From: Peptococcaceae bacterium
GTDB lineage: Bacteria > Bacillota > Peptococcia > DRI-13 > UBA5745
Direction: 5' to 3'
Length of the DNA: 10,980 nt
Assembly (NCBI GenBank): GCA_031264885.1
Contig: JAISDM010000254.1
Coordinates: forward strand, 1 to 10,980
Below, one piece after another: positions 4,978 to 10,980 of the stretch. Numbering within the stretch: position 1 is the first letter of the stretch; each line of letters starts with the position of its first letter. Made by a program: the position numbers and the translations under genes. The notes beneath the pieces are model-generated. The model made no database searches and was not told the DNA's origin. It worked only from the letters and a program-made list of their open reading frames with translations.

Positions 4978-6348
4978 ATGAGCAAAAAAATCATGGTTAT
5001 CGGCGGGGGGCCGGGCGGATACGCGGCGGCTATCCGCGGCGCTCAGCTGGGGGCGGAGGTGAGTTTGGCTGAGGCGTCTCAGTTGGGGGGAACCTGCCTG
5101 AACAGGGGCTGTGTTCCCACGAAAGCCCTGCTTCACAGCGCGGAGTTTTTTCACAGGGCGGTCAGGGGGAGCGTGGCGGGCGTGAAATTTGACGGCGTGG
5201 CCCTCGACTGGGCCGGCGCTCAGGCGCGTAAGGCCGAAGTGGTGGGACGGCTGCGGGGCGGCGTGGAGGCGCTGCTCAGGCATTACGGCGTCGCCCTTTA
5301 TCCCGCGCCGGCGGAGTTGATCTCCGGCAAGGAGGTGCGGGTGGATTCCGAGATTCTGGCGCCTGAGGCGGTGATTCTGGCCGCGGGATCCGTAAACGCG
5401 CGGCTGAGTTTTCCCGGCTGCGATCTGCCGGATGTGCTGGACAGCGCCTCCGCGCTGGATTTGGAGGCGGCGCCTAAGTCTGTGGTCATTGTGGGCGGCG
5501 GCGTCATCGGCATGGAGTTCGCGGCTCTTTACCGTATGCTGGGGGCTGAGGTGCGCGTAGTTGAGGCGCTGCCGGAGATCCTGCCCGCGGCGGACGGCGA
5601 GATCGCCGGCTGTCTGCGGGAGATGATGGCGTCGGAGGGGGTGCGGATACATACGGGGGCACGAGTGACGGCGGCGGAAAAAACCGCGGGCGGTCTGAGC
5701 GTGTACTTCGAGGAAGGCGGCGCGTCCATGGAGATTTTGACGGAAAAACTCCTGATAGCCGCGGGCAGGCGGCCGAATACCGCCGGATTGGGGCTGGAAG
5801 CCGCGGGGATAGTTACGGAGCGCGGCGCGGTGGTTACGGACGAATATTTTCAAACGAACGTTCCCGGCGTATACGCCGTGGGCGACTGCAACGGACAGCT
5901 GATGCTGGCCCACGCCGCCATTGCCCAGGGCGCCGCCGCGGCGGAACACATCATGGGCGAGACGCCTCATTACCATTCAAAGGCGATCCCCAGCTGCGTC
6001 TATACCCAGCCGGAGATCGCCGGCGCGGGCATGACCGAGGCGCAGGTTCGGCAGGCGGGGATTCCGTATAAAATCGGGCGTTTTAATTTAAACGGCAACG
6101 CCAAGGCGTTGATCGAGGATGGGAAGGGCATGGTCAAAATCATCGCGGACGCCCGGTTGGGCGAGATTCTGGGGGTGCATATGATCGGGCCGCGGGTAAC
6201 GGAAGCGATTGGCGAGGCGGCGATTTGTATGAATTTGGAAGGAACCGCGGAGGAGATCGCGTATACCGTTCACGCCCATCCCACCGTGAGCGAGGCGGCC
6301 GGCGAAGCGGCCATGTCGGTATTCGGCAAGCCCATTCACGGCGTCTGA
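4978..6348 (+). CDS. acoL: Dihydrolipoyl dehydrogenase (E3)
   Basis: Predicted 456-residue flavoprotein that reoxidises the dihydrolipoyl group of E2 and passes electrons to NAD+. Seen: FAD-binding GGGPGGYAA near the N-terminus; the redox-active disulfide in GGTCLNRGCVPTK (C40 and C45); NAD-binding VVIVGGGVIGMEFA (169-182); the second FAD motif GVYAVGDC (297-304); and the C-terminal dimer motif HAHPTVSE, whose H434/E439 pair completes the partner active site. Length is normal for a stand-alone E3, and there is no N-terminal lipoyl domain. It is the first gene of the operon, directly under the -24/-12 candidate. That differs from the commoner acoABCL order with E3 last. Flanking E1/E2 genes assign it to the acetoin complex, although it could also serve other lipoyl complexes in the cell. 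The exact symbol is by context. Confidence 0.93.
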   Translation: MSKKIMVIGGGPGGYAAAIRGAQLGAEVSLAEASQLGGTCLNRGCVPTKALLHSAEFFHRAVRGSVAGVKFDGVALDWAGAQARKAEVVGRLRGGVEALLRHYGVALYPAPAELISGKEVRVDSEILAPEAVILAAGSVNARLSFPGCDLPDVLDSASALDLEAAPKSVVIVGGGVIGMEFAALYRMLGAEVRVVEALPEILPAADGEIAGCLREMMASEGVRIHTGARVTAAEKTAGGLSVYFEEGGASMEILTEKLLIAAGRRPNTAGLGLEAAGIVTERGAVVTDEYFQTNVPGVYAVGDCNGQLMLAHAAIAQGAAAAEHIMGETPHYHSKAIPSCVYTQPEIAGAGMTEAQVRQAGIPYKIGRFNLNGNAKALIEDGKGMVKIIADARLGEILGVHMIGPRVTEAIGEAAICMNLEGTAEEIAYTVHAHPTVSEAAGEAAMSVFGKPIHGV

Positions 6349-6376
6349 CGGTTTGACACCGGTTTCTGGGCGCCGT

Positions 6377-6414
6377 AGGGGCGGCATTCTGCCGCCCGGG
6401 ACCGTCCGAAAACT
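6377..6414 (+). repeat. Dispersed palindromic repeat, copy B (E3/E1-alpha gap)
   Basis: Matches copy A (4443-4480) at 35 of 38 positions, including the identical 21-bp core and the GTCCGAAAACT tail. It fills much of the 103-bp gap between E3 and E1-alpha. As RNA it forms an 8-bp GC-rich stem with a 3-nt loop, a possible processing or stability element. Confidence 0.85.
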
Positions 6415-6438
6415 CACGCCAAACTGTGAATTGAAAAA

Positions 6439-6446
6439 AGGAGGAG
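6439..6446 (+). promoter_or_regulatory. Ribosome binding site that fixes a TTG start
   Basis: AGGAGGAG ends 5 nt before TTG 6452. The only upstream in-frame start option, near 6353, would read through the palindromic repeat and give a tail foreign to E1-alpha proteins. Confidence 0.8.
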
Positions 6447-6451
6447 TCGCT

Positions 6452-7438
6452 TTGGAACACAGTAAAGAGGTTTTGCTGGAGATATACCGCACCATGACGA
6501 GAATCCGCGCCTTTGAAGAGAAAGGCGCCGAACTGGCGCGGACGGGCAAAATGCATGGTACGCTTCATCTGTACAGCGGCGAGGAGGCCATCGCCGCGGG
6601 GGTCTGCTCCTGTCTGAGGGAGACCGACCGGATTACCAGCACACATCGGGGCCATGGCCATTGCATCGCCAAGGGCGCGGACGTCAAACGCATGATGGCG
6701 GAGATATTTGGGAAATCCACCGGTTACAGCAAGGGCAAGGGCGGTTCCATGCACATCGCGGACATATCCAAGGGGATCATCGGCGCGAACGGCATTGTGG
6801 GGGCCGGGATGCCCATAGCTGTGGGCGTCGCTTTCGCTCAGAAATACCAAAACGAGGACAATGTCACCGTGGCTTTCTTCGGGGACGGCGCCACCAACAG
6901 AGGCACGTTTCACGAGTCGGTGAACCTGGCCGCCATTCTGAACCTCCCGGTAGTATTCGTGTGTGAAAACAATCATTACGGCATGAGTACGGCGTTTGCC
7001 TATCATTCCAAGAACAAGACCGTCTCCCAGCGCGCCCAGGCTTATGATATTCCGGGCGTCCGCGTGGACGGAAACGATCCCGTGGCCGTCAGGGAAGCGG
7101 CCTCAGAAGCGATCATCCGCGCCCGCGCCGGTGAGGGGCCGACGCTGGTAGAATGTGTCACATGGCGGCATCATGGGCATTTCCTCGGAGACGCCGGTCT
7201 CTATAAATCCCCGGAGGATGAGAAATACTGGCGCGGCCATGATCCCATCCCGGTTTTTGAGAAAAAGCTCCTGGAGGAAGGGATCGCCGGCCAGGCGGAA
7301 ATTGAAGCCGTCCAAGCGGAAACGAACGCGGAAATCACGGAAGCCGTACGCTTTGCCGAGGAGAGTTCTTATCCGGAATCCAGTGTGATATTCGAGGATT
7401 TATACGAGGAAATTCCAGCGGATTTTTTTATGAGATAA
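6452..7438 (+). CDS. acoA: Acetoin dehydrogenase E1 component, alpha subunit
   Basis: Predicted 328 residues, the usual length for AcoA. With the beta subunit it forms the thiamine-diphosphate enzyme that cleaves acetoin and transfers the acetyl unit to E2 lipoate. Seen: the N-terminal EIYRTMTRIRAFEEK helix; STHRGHGHCIAKGADV (63-78); GKGGSMHIAD (95-104); and the TPP/Mg motif GDGATNRGTFHE (144-155) ending at CENN (171-174). The combination of GHCIAKGAD and the GANGIVG segment is closer to AcoA than to pyruvate or branched-chain E1-alpha, though a related 2-oxoacid substrate cannot be excluded from sequence alone. Start is TTG 6452, chosen for its strong ribosome site; this puts the palindromic repeat outside the gene. 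The E1-beta gene follows after 13 nt. Confidence 0.9.
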   Translation: MEHSKEVLLEIYRTMTRIRAFEEKGAELARTGKMHGTLHLYSGEEAIAAGVCSCLRETDRITSTHRGHGHCIAKGADVKRMMAEIFGKSTGYSKGKGGSMHIADISKGIIGANGIVGAGMPIAVGVAFAQKYQNEDNVTVAFFGDGATNRGTFHESVNLAAILNLPVVFVCENNHYGMSTAFAYHSKNKTVSQRAQAYDIPGVRVDGNDPVAVREAASEAIIRARAGEGPTLVECVTWRHHGHFLGDAGLYKSPEDEKYWRGHDPIPVFEKKLLEEGIAGQAEIEAVQAETNAEITEAVRFAEESSYPESSVIFEDLYEEIPADFFMR

Positions 7439-7451
7439 AGGGGGAAAAGAT

Positions 7452-8435
7452 ATGGCGGTGATGAATCTGAGACAGGCGATCCAGAACGCGATGGATATAG
7501 AAATGGGGCGCGATCCTCGGGTTTTTATTATAGGGGAGGATGTAGGCAGAAACGGCTGTTCCTTCGGTCAGTACAACGGTTTGCCGGATAAATACGGCGA
7601 CCGGCGGGTGGTCAACGCGCCCATCAGCGAGAGCGTCATCACGGGTATGGGCGTGGGCGCCGCCGCCGCGGGCTTGAGGCCGGTGGTTCACCATGATTTT
7701 ATCGACTTCCTGGGCTGCTGTTTTGACGAAATTCTGAACCAGGCGGCCAAGCTGCGCTGGATGTTGGGCGGCCAGATGCTGATGCCGCTGACCATCGACG
7801 TGTTTGCCGGGGGCGGCAGCGCTTCCGCCTCTCAGCACTCTCAGAGCCTGGAGGCGCTGTTTACCCATATCCCCGGGATCAAGGTCGTGACCACGTCGAG
7901 CCCCGCCGACGCGAAGGGGCTTCTGGCCTCCGCCATCCGGGACGACGACCCGGTGATGATTATCCACAATAAAGGGCTGCTTGGGATGACGGGCGAAGTG
8001 CCTGAGGGGGAATATCTCATCCCCATCGGGAAGGCGAATGTTGTGCGGGAAGGCTCGGATGTGACCCTCGTATCCTACAGCCGGATGGTTCATGAGTGCC
8101 TGGGGGCCGCCGATGATCTGGCAAAAGAGGGCGTCAGCGCGGAGGTCATTGATTTGCGCAGTCTGGTTCCGCTGGACAAGGAAGCTATTTTTGCCTCTCT
8201 GGAAAAAACCGGGCGCCTGGTGATCGTACACGAGGCCGTGGGCAAAAGCGGTTTTGGCGCGGAGGTCGCCGCCGTGGTGGCCGAGGAGGCGCTGGATCTG
8301 CTGGACGCGCCCATTCGGCGGGTGACGGCTCTTTTTAGCCCTGTTCCATATTCGGCGGCGCTGGAGAGCGCTTATTTTCCGGATAAAAGCAAAGTGATCA
8401 GCGCCGTAAAATCCTTAGGACTCGTTAAACAATAA
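7452..8435 (+). CDS. acoB: Acetoin dehydrogenase E1 component, beta subunit
   Basis: Predicted 327 residues, normal for E1-beta. Seen: FIIGEDVG (25-32); NAPISESVITGMGVGAA (55-71), with the glutamate E60 that activates the TPP ring in this family; SQHSQSLEALF (127-137), with the conserved active-site histidine H129; and a C-terminal transketolase-like domain with VIDLRSLVPLD and VIVHEAVG. It pairs with the alpha subunit to form an alpha2beta2 E1. AGGGGG at 7439-7444 sits 7 nt before ATG 7452. Unlike the tight E1-alpha junction, the gap to E2 is 171 nt and carries a structured repeat, so E1 and E2 may be expressed at different levels. Confidence 0.92.
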   Translation: MAVMNLRQAIQNAMDIEMGRDPRVFIIGEDVGRNGCSFGQYNGLPDKYGDRRVVNAPISESVITGMGVGAAAAGLRPVVHHDFIDFLGCCFDEILNQAAKLRWMLGGQMLMPLTIDVFAGGGSASASQHSQSLEALFTHIPGIKVVTTSSPADAKGLLASAIRDDDPVMIIHNKGLLGMTGEVPEGEYLIPIGKANVVREGSDVTLVSYSRMVHECLGAADDLAKEGVSAEVIDLRSLVPLDKEAIFASLEKTGRLVIVHEAVGKSGFGAEVAAVVAEEALDLLDAPIRRVTALFSPVPYSAALESAYFPDKSKVISAVKSLGLVKQ

Positions 8436-8444
8436 TCTGCGATT

Positions 8445-8550
8445 TTTCACTTGCCCTTTCGCCGCCGGACTGCGTTGTCGTCAGTCGCCATACCACCCCG
8501 GGTATGCCTCCTTCCTCCGCCTTGTCCGACGACGAAATTGCGGCGTGAAA
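8445..8550. repeat. Structured intergenic repeat between E1-beta and E2
   Basis: Nested inverted pairs: TTTCAC (8445-8450) with GTGAAA (8545-8550), CGCCGC (8460-8465) with GCGGCG (8540-8545), GTCGTC (8477-8482) with GACGAC (8528-8533), and CATACC (8489-8494) with GGTATG (8501-8506) around a 6-nt loop. The last two outer pairs share base 8545, so not all form at once. I recall similar GTTGTCGTC...CCATACC...GGTATG elements as dispersed repeats in Clostridia, which is from memory and unchecked. The rest of the 8436-8606 gap holds only the E2 ribosome site GGGGAGG (8593-8599). Confidence 0.65.
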
Positions 8551-8606
8551 CTATCACATCTTATTATTTAACGAATCCTTAACGCGATCATAGGGGAGGC
8601 GGAAAA

Positions 8607-10289
8607 ATGGCTTTTGAGCTGGTGATGCCCAGATTTGGGATGACGATGAAAACGGCCAAGGTAATCCAATGGCTGAAAGAAGAAGGGGAGTTTGTCGAAA
8701 AGGATGAGACGGTGCTAGTCGCCGAGAACGAGAAGTTTACCAATGACGTTCAAAGCCTCGGCGCGGGAATTTTGCTGCGGAAAGTGGCGCGGGAGGGGGA
8801 AGAATACGCCATCGGGGAGGTTCTGGCTTATTTGGGCGAGGCGGGAGAGGCGGTTCCGCCTGCGCAAACCGGCGGCGAGGCGGCGGCTGCGGCGGGAGCC
8901 GGGGGAGGCGCGGGAAGCGCGGGAAGCGAGCCGGGATTCGCGGGAAGCGCAGGAGCCGGGTTGGCGAGTTCCGCAGGAGACGCGGCGGTGGCTGCGGGTT
9001 CTGCGGGGGGCACGGGAGTCGCGGGAAGCGAGCCGGCAGGTTCCGCGGGGCTCACGGCGGGATTCGCGGGATTCGCGGGAACCAGGCCGGGTTTCGCGGG
9101 AGACGCGGCGGGGGCTGCGGGTTCTGCGGGGGGCGCGGGAGCCGGGGCGCCGATCCCGGCGGCGGGCGCTTCGCCGGGACCGGCGCCAGCGCGGGAAACC
9201 GCCCCGGGCGCCGGATGGACGGACGCCGGGGGGAGATCGCGGGTCATCGCTTCTCCTTTGGCTAAGAAGCTGGCGTCTCAATTGGGGATCGATATATCCC
9301 GGGTTCAAGGGAGAGGCGCCGGCGGCCGCGTGGAGAAAGCCGATGTGGAGGAATACGCGAAGACCGTGGCGGCGTCCGCGGCCGGCCGGCCGGGCGGCGG
9401 CGCCGGGACGGAAACAGGCGGCGGTCAAGCCGGAATTGCCGCAGGATACGCCGCCGGGCAAGCTACCCGTGCCGCCGGGCAAACCGTGGCCGGACGCGGC
9501 GCAGATCAAGCAGCCGGATATGACGCTGGATCCGCAGCCGGCCGAGACACGGCCGACGCGGGGTCGGCAAGCCTCCCGGTGGCCGCGGCGTATACATCCG
9601 TACACTATACCGGGATGCGGAAGGCGATCGGCGGCAACATGTCGCAAGCTTGGACGAACATTCCCATGGTTACCCATCATGTGACTGCGGACGTGGGGGA
9701 ACTGCTGGAACTGAGGGAGAAACTGAACGCGGACGCGGCGGATAAGGCCGGGCGGATTTCCGTCAACGACTTGCTGATGAAGCTGACGGCGGCGGCGCTG
9801 GTTCAAACGCCCGTCATGAACGCCACTTTTGAATCCGGCGAGATCCGTGTGTATAAGCATGTGAACCTGGGGATGGCCACCGCCCTTGAAAACGGCTTAA
9901 TCGTGCCGGTGATCGGCCGCGCGGAGGAAAAAAACCTGTTTGAAATCGGCAGAGAGGCCAGGGCGCTTGGCGCCAAGGCGAGAAGCGGGCGCCTGACCTA
10001 TGACGACACGCTGAACGGGACCTTTACCGTGACCAATTTGGGCGGTTATGGCTCAGTGGATTATTTTACCCCGATCATTAACCCGCCTCAGGCGGCGATT
10101 TTGGGCGTAGGCCGGATCAGGGAAACGGTCACGCCTGTGAACGGGGAACCGGGCATCCGGCCGATGATCGCCCTGTCCCTCACCTATGATCATAGAATCA
10201 TAGACGGCGCGGTGGCGGCGGAGTTCATGAAGATTTTGACCGGCTTCATTGACCGGCCCTTTCGGGCTTTGATGGGAGAAAAACCATGA
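8607..10289 (+). CDS. acoC: Dihydrolipoamide acetyltransferase (E2) of the acetoin complex
   Basis: Predicted 560 residues. It carries the acetyl group from E1 on lipoate and transfers it to CoA, and forms the structural core of the complex. Parts: one lipoyl domain (about 1-78) with the lipoylated lysine K43 in VAENEKFTND; a first Ala/Gly-rich linker (about 80-208); the peripheral-subunit-binding domain (about 211-250, VIASPLAKKLASQLGIDISRV... ending RVEKADVEEY); a second Ala/Gly-rich linker (about 253-325); and the catalytic domain (about 328-560) with YTGMRKAIGGNMSQAW and the active-site motif DHRIIDG (H529, D533). Linkers in E2 proteins are normally about 20-50 residues and Ala/Pro-rich; here they total about 200 residues and are Gly/Ala/Ser-rich, with an internal duplication. 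Frame is continuous through both. The SDR gene overlaps the stop by 4 nt. Start ATG 8607 has GGGGAGG 7 nt upstream. Confidence 0.93.
   Translation: MAFELVMPRFGMTMKTAKVIQWLKEEGEFVEKDETVLVAENEKFTNDVQSLGAGILLRKVAREGEEYAIGEVLAYLGEAGEAVPPAQTGGEAAAAAGAGGGAGSAGSEPGFAGSAGAGLASSAGDAAVAAGSAGGTGVAGSEPAGSAGLTAGFAGFAGTRPGFAGDAAGAAGSAGGAGAGAPIPAAGASPGPAPARETAPGAGWTDAGGRSRVIASPLAKKLASQLGIDISRVQGRGAGGRVEKADVEEYAKTVAASAAGRPGGGAGTETGGGQAGIAAGYAAGQATRAAGQTVAGRGADQAAGYDAGSAAGRDTADAGSASLPVAAAYTSVHYTGMRKAIGGNMSQAWTNIPMVTHHVTADVGELLELREKLNADAADKAGRISVNDLLMKLTAAALVQTPVMNATFESGEIRVYKHVNLGMATALENGLIVPVIGRAEEKNLFEIGREARALGAKARSGRLTYDDTLNGTFTVTNLGGYGSVDYFTPIINPPQAAILGVGRIRETVTPVNGEPGIRPMIALSLTYDHRIIDGAVAAEFMKILTGFIDRPFRALMGEKP
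8976..9141 (+). repeat. In-frame 123-bp periodic duplication in the E2 linker
   Basis: The 43 bases at 8976-9018 recur at 9099-9141 with two mismatches, a period of 123 bp or exactly 41 codons. It encodes GDAAVAAGSAGGTG and GDAAGAAGSAGGAG. Surrounding GCGGGA-type codon runs (AGS, GFAG) show further slippage-like repetition. Confidence 0.8.
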
Positions 10290-10980
10290 TGATATTTGAT
10301 TTTTCCGGGAAAAACGCTGTTGTGACGGGCGCCGGTTCAGGCATCGGCAAGGCGATCGCGCTGCAATTCGCCGAAGCGGGCGCGAATGTCTGGGCCGGGG
10401 ATCTCTCCGAAAAAAACGCGGCGGCCACGGCGGAGGAGATGCGAGGATTCGGTAAATCTTACGGATATACAAAAATCGACGTCTCCAAGAAAGAAGACGT
10501 CGCCGCCATGTTCAAAGACGCGAAGGGCGCCTTCGGCAGAATCGACATCGCCGTCAATTCCGCGGGGGTATTCATGACCACGGATTTGCTGGAGGCGACG
10601 CCCGATGATATTCAGAAGCATTTGGGCATCAATATGATGGGCGTGATATACGGCTGCCAGCTTGCGCTTGAAACCATGATAGCGCAGGGCGGCGGCGGAA
10701 AGATCGTCAACATCTCATCTGTGGGCGGGAGACACGGCGCGCCCGGGGCGCCCTATTATTCCCTGGGAAAAGCGGGGGTAATCAACTTCACGCAATCGGC
10801 GGCGTATACCGGGGCGCCTTATGGGATCAACTGCAACGCGATCTGTCCGGGGATCATCCGCACGCCCATGTGGGACGTGATTTTGGACGACGCCATGCAA
10901 AAGGAGGAAGGCGCGGATAAGGAGCGGCTCTTTGACCGGATGCTCAAGTCCCGCACGCCGCTGGGCAGGGCGCAGACCGG
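10286..10980 (+). CDS. Short-chain dehydrogenase/reductase, 3' end outside window
   Basis: The frame is open from ATG 10286 to the window end: 231 codons visible of a likely 255-260. Seen: the cofactor motif TGAGSGIG in the first beta-alpha unit; NSAG (usually NNAG) after the fourth strand; the catalytic serine in NISS; YYSLGK with the Y-x3-K pair; and CPGIIRTPMW after it. An acidic residue at the end of strand 2 (AGDLS) suggests NAD(H) preference. It overlaps the E2 stop by 4 nt (ATGA), so it is co-translated with the complex. GGGAGA at 10274-10279 lies 6 nt upstream; ATG 10289 is an alternative start. In an acetoin operon the likely role is acetoin/diacetyl reductase or 2,3-butanediol dehydrogenase, but the substrate is inferred from context and another small alcohol or keto substrate is possible. 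Confidence 0.85.
   Translation, partial: MMIFDFSGKNAVVTGAGSGIGKAIALQFAEAGANVWAGDLSEKNAAATAEEMRGFGKSYGYTKIDVSKKEDVAAMFKDAKGAFGRIDIAVNSAGVFMTTDLLEATPDDIQKHLGINMMGVIYGCQLALETMIAQGGGGKIVNISSVGGRHGAPGAPYYSLGKAGVINFTQSAAYTGAPYGINCNAICPGIIRTPMWDVILDDAMQKEEGADKERLFDRMLKSRTPLGRAQT

Noticed and set aside
4729..5976. 415-codon minus-strand open frame opposite the E3 gene
   Set aside because: It is Arg/His/Pro-rich, as expected of a shadow of a GC-rich gene. The + strand E3 has complete cofactor and catalytic motifs.
6140..7006. 288-codon minus-strand open frame opposite E3 and E1-alpha
   Set aside because: It spans two real genes and the repeat between them with no recognisable domain; a GC-driven shadow.
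8715..9860. Long open frames on both strands within the E2 linker region
   Set aside because: Frames stay open because the repeats are GC-rich and lack stop codons. Only the E2 frame links a lipoyl domain, a binding domain and a catalytic domain.

Overview
The window looks like an anaerobic bacterium of the Bacillota (Clostridia) type, or a Synergistota-like relative. The grounds are strong Shine-Dalgarno sites (a full AAGGAGGTGA at 4960-4969), a TTG start, short intergenic gaps, GC-rich coding sequence and several palindromic intergenic repeats. No marker gene fixes the taxon, so this is an inference. All convincing genes lie on the + strand.

Layout. (1) 1-2088 is a visibly more AT-rich two-gene module: an SMC/ABC-like AAA ATPase (87-1424) followed by a RloB-family protein (1426-2088). 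The pair resembles AbiL (AbiLi/AbiLii) and RloA/RloB defence modules and has its own sigma-70-like promoter at 14-42. (2) 2089-2793 holds a short gap with a possible 31-residue ORF, then a stand-alone Imm-5-like 'putative immunity protein' gene. (3) That gene overlaps by 4 nt a sigma-54-dependent activator of the AcoR type (2790-4418). (4) 4419-4977 is a repeat-rich, gene-free region with nested palindromes, direct repeats, a candidate activator dyad and a good -24/-12 promoter at 4892-4908. (5) 4978-10980 is a catabolic operon in the order E3 (dihydrolipoyl dehydrogenase), E1-alpha, E1-beta, E2, then a short-chain dehydrogenase cut by the window end. It encodes a TPP/lipoyl acetoin dehydrogenase complex and probably an acetoin/diacetyl/butanediol oxidoreductase.

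Working model. The AcoR-like protein senses acetoin or a related ligand through its GAF-type region. It then acts from a distance, through sigma-54 RNA polymerase, on the promoter at 4892-4908. The complex would cleave acetoin to acetyl-CoA and acetaldehyde, with E3 recycling lipoamide and the SDR interconverting acetoin with a neighbouring redox state. Two gaps inside the operon (E3/E1-alpha and E1-beta/E2) contain structured repeats that could affect mRNA processing or expression ratios.

Most unusual points: the immunity-like gene translationally joined to the regulator; the shared 38-bp palindromic repeat in two operon gaps plus an inverted copy; the altered GAFTGA loop (GTFTGG) in the activator; two very long Ala/Gly-rich linkers in E2, one with an in-frame 123-bp duplication; and the E3-first gene order. 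I did not find a clearly new multi-gene system. The best candidates for novelty are the defence pair with its neighbours and the Imm-regulator coupling.
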